In this document: piece by piece, positions 53,989 through 62,659 of the stretch
Layout: the number at the start of each line of letters is the position of its first letter
How positions within the stretch are numbered: the first letter of the stretch is position 1
Source of the DNA: Candidatus Electryonea clarkiae
Lineage (GTDB): Bacteria > Electryoneota > Electryoneia > Electryoneales > Electryoneaceae
DNA: 62,659 nt
Direction of reading: 5' to 3'
NCBI GenBank assembly: GCA_030765455.1
Contig: JAVCCM010000026.1
Location: forward strand, 1-62,659
The notes under the pieces: generated by a model
The model's database searches: none
Seen by the model: only the letters and a program-made list of their open reading frames with translations
Told to the model about the DNA's origin: nothing
Made by a program: the position numbers and the translations under genes

Positions 53989-54154
53989 GATTATACCTGT
54001 AAACAAAATTTGAAATATACTTTATTATTTTCTTCAATCCTATCAATATACTCGTTCTTGAAAGTATTGCAGCGTGTTTATTGCCAAAAGTCGGGTTATT
54101 CCATGTGTTCATGATAGAGTAAAATTATCAGAAACTTATATTCAATCAGTCAAA

Positions 54155-54255
54155 AAGAAAACAACAAACCGCTGAGAACACAAAGTATGCACGAAGCTCA
54201 CAAAGACAATCTCCGAGTTCTTTGCGAATTCTTTGAGTACTTTGTGGTTTTTCTT
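54155..54255. repeat. Imperfect inverted repeat of the CACAAAG type
   Basis: A left arm near 54155-54196 (AAACCGCTGAGAACACAAAG) and a right arm near 54225-54255 (CTTTGAGTACTTTGTGGTTT) pair imperfectly. It belongs in style with the CGCAAAG repeats at 10438 and 55659. The rest of the gap 53989-54489 shows only AT-rich sequence and the TAGGAGGT site of serC. Confidence 0.65.
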
Positions 54256-54489
54256 TTTAGTGCTGCTGAACCAGAGATCGTTCAAGTATGTGTTTTACAT
54301 TAACGAGGCAAAACTTTCAAGAAATTGCATAAATCAATTTAATAAGGATCTTTTAGATAATAAAGGTGCTCATCAGGACGTGAGCTCATCTTGAAAGTTA
54401 CTGTCTTTTCTCTTATTATTCACTGATTGTTCCTGAAGAAGTAGTTGCGATTGGATTTTAAAAACGGTTCTTATTAGGAGGTTTAAAAG

Positions 54490-55578
54490 ATGAAGTACGA
54501 TAGAATATGGAATTTTAATGCTGGACCGGCTGCTGTGCCGCTGGATGTGCTTGAAAAAGTGAACGAAACATGGTTTAATTATGGCGGTGCAGGTATGGCT
54601 GTAATGGAGATGAGCCACCGTTCCAAAGAATTTGATGAGATTCATAATAATGCCATTGCCCTTCTGAAAAAGTTAATGGGTCTTGGTGATGATTATCATG
54701 TATTATTTCTCCAGGGCGGTGCCAGTCTACAATTTGCCATGTGCCCAATGAATTTCCTCGGGGAAGGAAAAACTGCTGATTTCATCAATACCGGCGCTTG
54801 GTCAACAAAGGCAATCAAAGAGGCGAAATTGTTCGGAAACGTAAATGTCGCTTTTGACGGTAACGAAGTGGATTTTATGAGGCTGCCGAAACAGGATGAG
54901 TTAAAACTTTCCGATGATGCCGTTTACCTCCACTGTACAAGTAACAATACCATTAAAGGAACACAGTTTTTCGACTTTCCGAAGTCTGACGCTCCATTAG
55001 TATGCGATATGTCCTCAGATATCCTGTCGCATCGTATCGATCCAAAGCCTTTCGGTATGATTTACGCCGGCGCACAGAAAAACCTGGGACCTTCGGGTGT
55101 TACACTGGTAATACTACATGATGATTTTTACCAGAAAGCCAATCACGATAACACCACAATGTTGACTTATAAAATCCATATCGAGAAAAACTCTTTGTAC
55201 AATACACCTAATTCATTCGGAATTTACTTCCTGGGTGAGGTACTTCAGTGGATTGATGGTTTGGGTGGAGTCGAAGCTGTTGAAAAAATCAATAAAGCCA
55301 AAGCAGACCTCCTATATGGATTCATAGATGACAACATTGATTTTTATCGCGGTCCGGTAGCCAAGGACAGCCGGAGCTGGATGAATGTCTGCATGAGATT
55401 ACCAAATGAAGACCTCGAAGCGTTATTTATCAAAGAGGGTCGCGAAGCAGGATTTAACGGTCTCAAAGGTCATCGCAGTGTTGGCGGGATTCGTGTTTCC
55501 ATGTATAATGCGATTCCATTAAAAGCAATCGAAGATCTTGTAGTATTCATGAAAGCTTTTATGGCGAAGAATGGTTAA
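54490..55578 (+). CDS. serC: Phosphoserine aminotransferase
   Basis: SerC converts 3-phosphohydroxypyruvate to phosphoserine using glutamate and pyridoxal phosphate. The 362-residue product has NFNAGPAAVP, MSHRSKEFDEIH, FLQGGASLQFAMCPMN, and the pyridoxal-phosphate Lys in AGAQKNLGPSG, with GHRSVGGIRVSMYNA near the end. Length and order are as usual. GGAGG precedes the ATG. serA follows 200 bases downstream in the same direction across a repeat-rich spacer. Confidence 0.97.
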   Translation: MKYDRIWNFNAGPAAVPLDVLEKVNETWFNYGGAGMAVMEMSHRSKEFDEIHNNAIALLKKLMGLGDDYHVLFLQGGASLQFAMCPMNFLGEGKTADFINTGAWSTKAIKEAKLFGNVNVAFDGNEVDFMRLPKQDELKLSDDAVYLHCTSNNTIKGTQFFDFPKSDAPLVCDMSSDILSHRIDPKPFGMIYAGAQKNLGPSGVTLVILHDDFYQKANHDNTTMLTYKIHIEKNSLYNTPNSFGIYFLGEVLQWIDGLGGVEAVEKINKAKADLLYGFIDDNIDFYRGPVAKDSRSWMNVCMRLPNEDLEALFIKEGREAGFNGLKGHRSVGGIRVSMYNAIPLKAIEDLVVFMKAFMAKNG

Positions 55579-55585
55579 TGTATAA

Positions 55586-55729
55586 CCGTCATTGCGAGGA
55601 ACGTTAATTCACACCCGTCATTGCGAGGAACGAAGCAATCCCCAATGCATGGGAAGTATTTGCGTTCTTAGCGGCTTTGCGCGAAACCAATTTGCGTTCT
55701 TTGCTTACTTCGCGACTTTGCGTGAAACA
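55586..55729. repeat. Two repeat families in the serC-serA spacer
   Basis: CCGTCATTGCGAGGAACG occurs twice as a direct repeat (55586-55603 and 55615-55632). Next come two tandem, related units TTTGCGTTCTTAGCGGC... (55659-55687) and TTTGCGTTCTTTGCTTAC... (55692-55729), both ending in CTTTGCG(C/T)GAAAC. The second family resembles the repeats between tgt and radA. Confidence 0.8.
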
Positions 55730-55779
55730 GATTATAGCATGATAAATAAAGATTGATTTAGAGAAGAAAGGATATTGAG

Positions 55780-56688
55780 ATGGCAAAAATACTTGTAAAT
55801 GATGGAATGTCAGCCGATGGCGCTCAAATTTTGATAGATGCCGGACATGAATTGACTATGGACAAGGTTCCGCAGGAAAACCTGTCTGCTGAGTTGAATA
55901 ATTTTGATGCAATTTTTGTGCGCAGCGCCACAAAAGTAAGGCAGGAGAATATTGACGCCGCACCGAACCTCAAGCTCATCGGACGAGGCGGGGTTGGACT
56001 GGACAACATTGATGTTGACTATGCGAAAAGTAAGGGAATTGAGATTGTCAACACACCGGCAGCATCTTCTGACAGCGTAGCAGAAATGGTTTTAGGACAC
56101 ATGTTTGCTGTCAGCCGATGGATTTTTATCTCAAACGTAACCATGCGTAATGGTGAGTGGAACAAGAAAGCCTACAAAGGTGTTGAACTTGCCGGCAAAA
56201 CACTTGGCGTGGTTGGTTTCGGACGTATTGGTCAATCGCTGGCAAAGAAAGCAACTGCCCTGGGAATGAAAGTAATCGGGTACGATGTGATTGATGTCGA
56301 GACTGATTTTGAGTTCAGCAAAGACCTGGATAGTGTACTGCCACAATGCGATTATATCTCACTCCACGTTCCCTCATTGGGAAAACCGCTGGTTGATGCA
56401 GAATTTATTGCGAAGATGAAAGACGGAGCCTTCCTGATCAACTGCGCAAGAGGCGGAGTTGTGGATGAAAAAGCGTTGGTCGATGCATTGAATTCTGAAA
56501 AACTCTGGGGTGCCGGTGTTGATGTATTTGAGGTCGAGCCAGCAACAAATATGGACTTGATTAATCATCCCAAGGTTTCTGTAACCCCTCATATCGGTGG
56601 TGCGACAACCGAAGCACAAAGCCGTATAGGAACTGAACTTGCCACAAAAGTAAAAAACTTCTTTGATGGTAAAGGCGCGGTGATGTAG
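55780..56688 (+). CDS. serA: D-3-phosphoglycerate dehydrogenase, short form
   Basis: SerA oxidises 3-phosphoglycerate with NAD+, the first step of serine synthesis. The 302-residue product has GRGGVGLDNIDVDYA, the NAD-binding VVGFGRIGQSLA, and the catalytic region RGGVVDEKAL with the HIGG signature His. It stops soon after the catalytic domain, so the ACT or ASB regulatory domains of longer SerA proteins are missing and serine feedback is unlikely. Other 2-hydroxyacid dehydrogenases look alike, but the neighbour serC makes this assignment strong. A hairpin terminator follows. Confidence 0.93.
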   Translation: MAKILVNDGMSADGAQILIDAGHELTMDKVPQENLSAELNNFDAIFVRSATKVRQENIDAAPNLKLIGRGGVGLDNIDVDYAKSKGIEIVNTPAASSDSVAEMVLGHMFAVSRWIFISNVTMRNGEWNKKAYKGVELAGKTLGVVGFGRIGQSLAKKATALGMKVIGYDVIDVETDFEFSKDLDSVLPQCDYISLHVPSLGKPLVDAEFIAKMKDGAFLINCARGGVVDEKALVDALNSEKLWGAGVDVFEVEPATNMDLINHPKVSVTPHIGGATTEAQSRIGTELATKVKNFFDGKGAVM

Positions 56689-56770
56689 TCGGTTGTGAAT
56701 TTTTATTCTCAAATCCAGTAATTGACAACAAATCTGTTGCCAACAATTTTGTTGGAATATAGTTAGAGAT

Positions 56771-56804
56771 AAATCCCCTGAATTTTATCAGATTCGGGGG
56801 ATTT
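56771..56804. terminator. Rho-independent terminator between convergent genes
   Basis: A stem AAATCCCCTGAA / TTCGGGGGATTT closes a loop of about 10 bases and is followed by AGATTTTTGAAATTT on the plus strand. It lies 82 bases after serA and 24 bases before the convergent end of the next minus-strand gene, and could serve both. Confidence 0.7.
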
Positions 56805-56827
56805 AGATTTTTGAAATTTAATCAGAA

Positions 56828-58411
56828 TTATTTCATCAAGACTATCTTCTTCGTTGCATGGAAATTGCCTGCATTCATTGTTACAAAATACACGCCACTG
56901 GATAGGAAGTCAGCTTCCCAGGGAATTTCATATTCTCCTGCAGACATGTTTCCGTGGATTAGAACATCAACTTCTCTCCCGGAAAGATTAGAGACTGCAA
57001 TCCTGACTTCTACAGGATTCTTGAGTCTGAATTGGATATTTATTGAGGAATTAAACGGATTTGGATATCCTGTTTCGAGTGCATATTCATCAAGTGGCGA
57101 GGATAATATATTAGCTGTTATTTCAGTTTCAGGGAATTGAACATATTTAATAATCCTTGGCAGAAACCAGTACCAGTCACGCCGGGAATGCCCATCACTG
57201 ACACCTTCATGTCCAGCTACGAAAACATCGCCTGAATCACTCAATTCTATCGCAGTGTTTTCTTCATCTCTCCGATTCTGCACAATTTCCCAATCCAACT
57301 CCCCATTTGGAAGAAGTTTCATTGTTGTTCCGTTGATCCCGGTTCTCTGTTCGCTTCTATCAATCCATGAGCCTGTTAAATAAATGTTATCGTCAAAATC
57401 AATTTCAATATCGCTGCGATAGAGATCACTATATTCCTCATTCTCGTAAACGAAACTCCAGATTTCATTGCCATTATTAGTATATTTCTTGACTGAAAAT
57501 TGACTGCCGCTGAAAATAAGATTATCGTCATGATCGATAAAGCGTAATGTATAATTGGGTATAACATCAAAGGTTAATAGCTGATCACCGTCCGAGCTGT
57601 ATTTTAGTATCTTGCCGACTGATCCTGAATCAGCATAAACAGTTCCACCCACAAAAACATTGTTTTCAGAATCCAAGAGTACTTTATAACCATAATCTTC
57701 ACCATAATCTGAAAAATTAAACCGGTTGTTCCAAATTTCATTACCATCAGAATCATATTTAATTGTCAAGATATCATTTTGTGAAACACGATAGCCAAAA
57801 CTTGTTCCGGTTACATAAATACCTCCGGAATTATCAACAGCAATAGAACGGGCATTATCTTCCTCGTGTCCTGGTCCATCATAAAAAACAGTCCATAAAA
57901 GCTCGCCCGAATCACTAATTTTGGAAGTAAAATAATCTCGTTCTGTAATGTTGTTATCCCTCCAACCAACCAGACAAATATTTCCGTTATTGTCGATAAT
58001 ATAATCATTTATTAAATATGGATATTCAATCGGTGGTATCTCCCATAAAAGTTCTCCGGAGGTACTGAATTTCAAAATAGAAGCGGAATATTCTGATATA
58101 GCGTAAAGGTAAGAATCGTTAAATATACTCAATTTTTTTAACTTCCCTCTTCCTCCAGTTTCCCAGACTAATTCACCGATTGGAGAATACTTAAGTAAAA
58201 TGTAATACTGCGATCCTTCAGACACAGCTAATACGTATGAATTCCCATCTTGATCCACCACTATATCGAGAGATTCTGCAGTGGAATCCACATGATCATA
58301 TTCGACAATCCATGACTCTTCCACTTCTGTAGAAATTGATACGGCAGGGGTAAATAGAACTGCTCCTGTTGTCGAGAAGGTTACTATTGCAAGAATAAAG
58401 AGATATCTCAT
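56828..58411 (-). CDS. Secreted repeat-propeller protein with T9SS sorting domain
   Basis: An exported protein of about 527 residues. I chose ATG 58411 because AGGAGG lies 6 bases upstream and a signal peptide follows at once (MRYLFILAIVTFSTTG...); an open frame to 58513 is otherwise possible. The body is built from repeats with DxxGNxYVxG turns (DNSGGIYVTG, DSENNVFVGG, DFDDNIYLTG) and LLKYS / TIKYDSDGN strands, the SBBP/NHL-like beta-propeller pattern. The C-terminus is a type A T9SS sorting domain (TGYPNPFNSS, SNLSGREVDV, SSGVYFV, KIVLMK). The protein is expected on the surface or in the medium; ligand unknown. Confidence 0.82.
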   Translation of the reverse strand: MRYLFILAIVTFSTTGAVLFTPAVSISTEVEESWIVEYDHVDSTAESLDIVVDQDGNSYVLAVSEGSQYYILLKYSPIGELVWETGGRGKLKKLSIFNDSYLYAISEYSASILKFSTSGELLWEIPPIEYPYLINDYIIDNNGNICLVGWRDNNITERDYFTSKISDSGELLWTVFYDGPGHEEDNARSIAVDNSGGIYVTGTSFGYRVSQNDILTIKYDSDGNEIWNNRFNFSDYGEDYGYKVLLDSENNVFVGGTVYADSGSVGKILKYSSDGDQLLTFDVIPNYTLRFIDHDDNLIFSGSQFSVKKYTNNGNEIWSFVYENEEYSDLYRSDIEIDFDDNIYLTGSWIDRSEQRTGINGTTMKLLPNGELDWEIVQNRRDEENTAIELSDSGDVFVAGHEGVSDGHSRRDWYWFLPRIIKYVQFPETEITANILSSPLDEYALETGYPNPFNSSINIQFRLKNPVEVRIAVSNLSGREVDVLIHGNMSAGEYEIPWEADFLSSGVYFVTMNAGNFHATKKIVLMK

Positions 58412-58814
58412 GATATCCTCCTGGAAAGGATATAATTTAAGTGGGGGGGATGTGGCGCTTACTATTATAAATATCGGGATTATCTCGAAGAAAGTCAACC
58501 TACTGTGAAACAATTTATCATTCGATTGAAGCGCTTACGTTAAAGAATCTTCCAAAATAACTACGCAGAACAATTTCACCTGTGCTTGACTATCCGGTGT
58601 AAGAAAAAATTTCACTAAACTTGGGATTGGATTGTATAATTGCCGCATAATCCTGATATTATCAAAGTATAAAAAGGTTCTCAAAGATTTTCAATGTCCG
58701 GATAATTTGTGAAATAATAATCAATCAGCCTCTCTAAGAATATTTTTAAGATTGCCTTCAAAGTTAGGCGGTTATAGCTTTTAGGCTTTACAAACTTTCA
58801 CAGGAAAAACATTC
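58412..58814. other. Gap without a gene
   Basis: About 400 AT-rich bases between divergent genes. The AGGAGG of the propeller gene is at the left edge and the start of the barrel gene at the right. I see no repeat or RNA gene; promoters for both directions must lie here but cannot be picked with confidence. Confidence 0.5.
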
Positions 58815-59459
58815 ATGCGTCGTAATCGGATTATAATTGTGTTCGCTGTCGCCTTGCTTTTGCCAACGTTCACAATGGCAAAAGGAGTAGCTATAAGCGG
58901 TCGATTTCTCAACACCCAGGGTCTTGGTGGAGAACTGATTGGTTCAATTACTGATCGTTTCAATGCCCGTTTAGGATACAACTATCTCAGTTTCAGTTAT
59001 ACACAGGAGACTGAAGAGGTTTCTCTCGATAGTGATCTGCTGTTAAGCTCTATAAATATCTTTGTAGATTATTTTATTGTTGCTGATTTGCATCTGTCCG
59101 GGGGAGCGGTGATCAATAATAACAGCAGCTCGAGTTTCGGCATTCCCAGCCAATCCTTCAGCTATGGTGGATTTGATTTCACACCGGAAGAGATTGGAGC
59201 CATGACTGTTGACATCACCTATGACAAGCTTGCTCCATACATAGGCATAGGTTATGGAAACCCAGTCGGTGAAGGAAAAGTCAGGTTTGTTTTTGATCTT
59301 GGTGTTTTTTATCAGAATTCACCAAGTATTGCATTAGATGCTACCAATATGCTCGAACCGACTGAGAAAAATGCGTATATAATCGAGAATAACCTGAAAG
59401 ATCTAAAGTTCATGCCTGTCCTTTCAATGGGTATTACTTTCAGAGTTTTCAATTATTGA
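58815..59459 (+). CDS. Small outer-membrane beta-barrel protein
   Basis: A 214-residue predicted outer-membrane barrel. A signal peptide (about 1-22, ending TMA-KG) is followed by regular amphipathic strands (GVAISGRFLNTQGLGGEL in part, ARLGYNYLSFSY, LHLSGGAVINN, YIGIGYGN, VRFVFDLGVFY). It ends FRVFNY with a terminal aromatic residue, as in outer-membrane proteins. The size fits an 8-stranded barrel of the OmpW/OmpA-barrel kind. It lies 72 bases before the large lipoprotein gene, on the same strand, so the two may be co-transcribed. Confidence 0.65.
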   Translation: MRRNRIIIVFAVALLLPTFTMAKGVAISGRFLNTQGLGGELIGSITDRFNARLGYNYLSFSYTQETEEVSLDSDLLLSSINIFVDYFIVADLHLSGGAVINNNSSSSFGIPSQSFSYGGFDFTPEEIGAMTVDITYDKLAPYIGIGYGNPVGEGKVRFVFDLGVFYQNSPSIALDATNMLEPTEKNAYIIENNLKDLKFMPVLSMGITFRVFNY

Positions 59460-59531
59460 CGGAATTAATTAACAGACATCTCATTTTAATTTATATTTAT
59501 ACATGAACATCGGTTTGGGAAGGATTTTAAA

Positions 59532-62507
59532 ATGTCACGCCAGGTACTCACAGTTTTATTTATACTGATAATAGCCGGAACATCGTTTATTATATCCAGC
59601 TGCACTATCCCTGATCCTCTTGAGGATTTCAGGATTGTCGTTAAGGGACCGGCTCTCGGAACTTCGTTCGCCGGGCGATTTGTTAATGCTGTTGATGGAA
59701 TGCCAATTTTCAGCACTCCGGTTAATGTCAAGATTGAAGGACCCGATAAAGACAAGGTTTCTACCTTAACAAATGTCGCACAAACTCAGTTTCGCGCTCC
59801 ATCGGGTTTTTTAAGCTTTGCACTACTCGAAGATGTAATGCCAAGCGCCGATAATCCCGTGGAGTTTGTTGTTGTTGCAAGCGCTGACAACTTTGTATCA
59901 ACAAGCCACAGGTTTGTATTAACCGAGCAGGGAGATTACAGCTTTTCTCTTCGGATGGTAAATATTGAGAGAACTCCTCCCGGTGTAGCTGCCGCGGTTG
60001 ATACTAATGCCGAAGCCAGCGCCGGTGTATTGAATCAGCCCCTTGTACTTACCACCGAAAGCGAATCGGAAGACGGAAGCTCACTCGGCGCTACAATCTC
60101 ATTACCGGCGAATACCATATTGAAAGACGCCGATGGTAATCCTCTGGAGGGTAAACTTACAACCAGCATGGTTCAATTTACCACCCAGGATGAAAAATCA
60201 GTTGCATCATTTCCGGGAGGATTTGACGTCAGCGCAAATGTAGATGGTGAGATGCAGGACCTGCTGTTTTTCACCGGAGGTTTCACTGCAATCGATATAA
60301 CTGATGAGGAGGGACGTTCGGCTCATACATTTGAAGACGGCGCTATGGAGATTCAGTTTGAGCTTGATGATCAACTGTTCAACCCGGTAACAGGTGAACA
60401 GGTTCAAGCTGGTGATGAGATAGGAATCTGGAGTTACAATGATGAAACCGGGGAATGGACTTCTGAAGGCAATGCAGTAATGGGCGCAGGTGAAGAGTCA
60501 GGAGAACTGCGCACATCATTTGAAGCCACTCACCTGTCATACTGGAATCTGGACTGGCATTATGGCAACAGGTGTTCATCAGTTCTCAGCGAATTCCTTA
60601 ACGATCCCGGTTTCTCCAAAACAGTCCGAGTTTCTTCAACAAACCCAAGTCAGTGGTACAGGGAGAGAACAATAACGGATGAAGAAATTATTTTTAGAAA
60701 CTTCCCGATGAATATTCCCATCCGGCTCCAGGTCAGTATAAGTGGAGTAGGTAGCGTAATCGATACAACTATTAATGTCACAAACTGTAGCCAGGAGTAT
60801 TCTTTTGATTTTGCTGACTTAGGTATTGAATCAACAGTAGATATTGTTGGGGCAGTTCGAGCGTATTGTGAAGATGAACCGGATGTCCGTTTCGGACCTT
60901 CAATACCTGTTTATTATAAACTTGCTGAAGAAGAGGAGTACACCTATGCCGGCGTATTGGATGGTGGTGAGATTACTTACGAGAACCTGCAATTCGGCGA
61001 AACATACCAGTTTATGGGTGTTTACGAAGACCAGCCGCCTTTCATATCAGAGTTCACAATAGAAAGCCTGGATACAATCTATATAGAATACCCCCTTGAC
61101 GCTTCTTTCTGTGCCGGTAACGATCCTGTATATAATACTAACCTCAGGGAATCAACCCCATGGGGATTAATTGAAAGACGCAGGAATGGATCAAGTATGA
61201 GTTTTGATGAGCCCTATTTTGCTTTCTTCAACTGGGATGGAGAAGGAAATTACCAGATCGAAGATCAACTTTATCCTCTCACCTGGAGCACATTTGATGA
61301 TCAACTGATGATGTCAGTCCCCATGGGTTTACCAAGGGTGGGTGAATTCGAAGTATATACAGAAAATAACAACAGGTACTTGAGTTATACTTATGACGTT
61401 GAAACAAGCGAGGATGATGCTACATATAGCGAGGTTTATGAACTGACAACGTCAATCGACGATCTGGAAGAAATTACAAATTTACACTGGAGCAGATATT
61501 ATCTGCTGGGAGAGCTGTTCGAAGATGACGAGCAAATCGCAGCTCCTTTAGAGTATCTTTATTATCATGATGAAGGTCGGGGATTCCAACCTGACGGATG
61601 GGCGATAAATGAAGATTCTACCAGTAGATTTTATGTTTACAGTTTCCAGGATTCTTTGTATTGGGATGAGAGTCTATGGGGTGGAGAGCGTAAAATGATT
61701 GGTTTGTCAACTACCCCTGAAGATACAACCTTTGCTATCAGTTATGAGAATCCAGCAGGATCAACAATTGAGGAAAGATATGTTCCATTGTACCGTGAAA
61801 GGTTCAGCCATGTTGCAATGACTTCGATTTCACGTATGGTTAACGGAGTGGAAGAAGAATCTGATAACTGGATGTTATTTACGCAGGTGTCAAATAATCA
61901 ATATTTTAAAGACGGTGACGAGATCAATCGATTTTCATCTGCTTTATACAATGATGATTATTGGCTCTTCAATGTGAATGAAAATCCCAACTTGCGTCTT
62001 TTCAATAGTTCGTGGGATAACGACATCGTTGCATTGAGTCATAATACTGAGACTGACACAATTGTTGAGGCTTTCCAATTTGTTGAACAGGATACTTCTC
62101 TTGGCACTACTAATGGTGGATACTGGAGACTTTCAGAACGCCTGGTTGATGGTTTGCCGGAAGATCTTCCGCCTGACTCGATTAGAGCTTACCTGACAAT
62201 CAGCAGGCATGGCTACCTTTCAAGTAACATCTGGAGTGATGATTATGAAAGGTATTTATCCGGTTCATGGAAATACTGGTTTATTACCGCGGATAATGTA
62301 ATGTGGTGGGTGATGGACCAGGATGATCCAGTGCTTGAAGCAGATTATATCCGTAATGATACAAATTCATTCAGCCTGACATTCATCCTTGATGACGAGG
62401 AGATTACCGAAACCTATGAGTCATTCGAACCACCTGAAATGCTAAGGAGCGTTCCACCTCCAGGTTTGTTAACAGGAAACTACGGTCTGTTTACCTGGAC
62501 AGAGTGA
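59532..62507 (+). CDS. Large lipoprotein, 991 aa
   Basis: A lipoprotein with a signal peptide ending FIISSC (acyl Cys about residue 24). Three parts can be seen. An N-terminal carboxypeptidase-regulatory-like beta domain (about 30-150). A region (about 160-345) with ATISLPANTILKDADGNPLEGK, FPGGFDVSANVDG and IWSYNDETGEWTSEG, a pattern known from bacterial relatives of the CILP/FAM171-type module. A long C-terminal part (about 530-991) of acidic, beta-rich sequence with many Trp and Tyr, which I do not recognise and in which four or five units of about 80-100 residues may be present. It is probably anchored in the outer membrane. No catalytic motif is visible. Confidence 0.7.
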   Translation: MSRQVLTVLFILIIAGTSFIISSCTIPDPLEDFRIVVKGPALGTSFAGRFVNAVDGMPIFSTPVNVKIEGPDKDKVSTLTNVAQTQFRAPSGFLSFALLEDVMPSADNPVEFVVVASADNFVSTSHRFVLTEQGDYSFSLRMVNIERTPPGVAAAVDTNAEASAGVLNQPLVLTTESESEDGSSLGATISLPANTILKDADGNPLEGKLTTSMVQFTTQDEKSVASFPGGFDVSANVDGEMQDLLFFTGGFTAIDITDEEGRSAHTFEDGAMEIQFELDDQLFNPVTGEQVQAGDEIGIWSYNDETGEWTSEGNAVMGAGEESGELRTSFEATHLSYWNLDWHYGNRCSSVLSEFLNDPGFSKTVRVSSTNPSQWYRERTITDEEIIFRNFPMNIPIRLQVSISGVGSVIDTTINVTNCSQEYSFDFADLGIESTVDIVGAVRAYCEDEPDVRFGPSIPVYYKLAEEEEYTYAGVLDGGEITYENLQFGETYQFMGVYEDQPPFISEFTIESLDTIYIEYPLDASFCAGNDPVYNTNLRESTPWGLIERRRNGSSMSFDEPYFAFFNWDGEGNYQIEDQLYPLTWSTFDDQLMMSVPMGLPRVGEFEVYTENNNRYLSYTYDVETSEDDATYSEVYELTTSIDDLEEITNLHWSRYYLLGELFEDDEQIAAPLEYLYYHDEGRGFQPDGWAINEDSTSRFYVYSFQDSLYWDESLWGGERKMIGLSTTPEDTTFAISYENPAGSTIEERYVPLYRERFSHVAMTSISRMVNGVEEESDNWMLFTQVSNNQYFKDGDEINRFSSALYNDDYWLFNVNENPNLRLFNSSWDNDIVALSHNTETDTIVEAFQFVEQDTSLGTTNGGYWRLSERLVDGLPEDLPPDSIRAYLTISRHGYLSSNIWSDDYERYLSGSWKYWFITADNVMWWVMDQDDPVLEADYIRNDTNSFSLTFILDDEEITETYESFEPPEMLRSVPPPGLLTGNYGLFTWTE

Positions 62508-62565
62508 TGAGGGTTCTCTGAAATTGTTGGTATTATAGCATTGCTCGGAAGTAAGTTCGCATGTT

Positions 62566-62631
62566 GTAGGGGCAGGATTTATCCGCCCGTGATTGAGTCA
62601 ATTGGACTGGGCGGATAAATCCTGCCCCTAC
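62566..62631. repeat. Perfect 23-bp inverted repeat at the window end
   Basis: Arms 62566-62588 (GTAGGGGCAGGATTTATCCG...) and 62609-62631 are exact reverse complements with a 20-base loop. It follows the lipoprotein gene by 58 bases. No T-run follows the stem. Confidence 0.9.
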
Positions 62632-62659
62632 ATTCACATGTATCAAATGATAATCCTTA

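Noticed and set aside
55780..56688. Truncated serA
   Set aside because: The catalytic part is complete and ends in a terminator; short SerA forms without ACT domain are known.

Overview
The window looks like a chromosomal segment of a Gram-negative, meso-diaminopimelate-type bacterium of the Fibrobacteres-Chlorobi-Bacteroidetes (FCB) superphylum. Five proteins end in a type IX secretion (T9SS) sorting domain with the YPNPFN-like motif (one diverged to YPIPFN), there are several outer-membrane barrels and lipoproteins, and the MurE ligase carries the DNPR signature of the meso-DAP-adding enzyme. The phylum cannot be fixed from the sequence; the YPNPFN style is common in uncultured FCB lineages as well as in Bacteroidetes proper. 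DNA is moderately AT-rich and the spacers carry many paired inverted repeats.

Layout. 1-4.5 kb: a hypothetical gene, a GxxExxY nuclease-like gene closely bracketed by two paired inverted repeats, and a large exported WD40-caspase protein. 4.7-9.2 kb: a repeat-propeller lipoprotein, an outer-membrane barrel and an exported arylsulfotransferase-like protein. 9.2-12 kb: tgt and radA (minus strand). 12-22 kb: a decayed methyltransferase, three large T9SS cargo proteins (one propeller, two beta-helix), and a duplicated fragment of the radA 5' end. 22-38.2 kb: the division and cell-wall (dcw) cluster on the minus strand, in the order mraZ-rsmH-ftsL-ftsI-murE-murF-murD-ftsW-murC-murB-ftsQ-ftsA-orf-ftsZ, tightly overlapped but lacking mraY and murG. 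38.6-41.5 kb: a RAYT transposase and two copies of an inverted-repeat element that flank a sulfatase-modifying-factor-like protein gene. 41.6-47.8 kb: sodium-coupled SNF and AGCS transporters, a HAD phosphatase fused to a uridine-kinase-like domain, recO and a one-domain response regulator. 47.9-50.2 kb: dnaX-ybaB (minus). 50.5-54 kb: a FecR-domain protein with an exported partner, and an exported LIM-domain metallopeptidase resembling plant DA1. 54.5-56.7 kb: serC-serA. 56.8-62.5 kb: another T9SS propeller protein, a small barrel and a 991-residue lipoprotein.

How the genes work together. The dcw genes supply the soluble Mur ligases plus the septal SEDS/PBP pair and the FtsQ-FtsL-FtsA-FtsZ divisome core; the two lipid-linked steps (MraY, MurG) and Ddl must be encoded elsewhere. 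radA, recO, dnaX and ybaB are DNA replication and repair genes. serC and serA provide two steps of serine synthesis. Much of the rest is surface or secreted protein.

The most unusual points are the two repeat-nuclease modules (GxxExxY with paired inverted repeats; RAYT with its twin hairpins), the exported LIM/DA1-like peptidase, an N-terminally extended FtsZ translationally coupled to an unknown small gene, a stand-alone zinc-ribbon reading frame copied from radA, a DnaX slippery site that would give a gamma-like product, a response regulator with Glu in place of the phospho-acceptor Asp, and a HAD/uridine-kinase fusion whose P-loop has been lost. No tRNA, rRNA or CRISPR array was seen.
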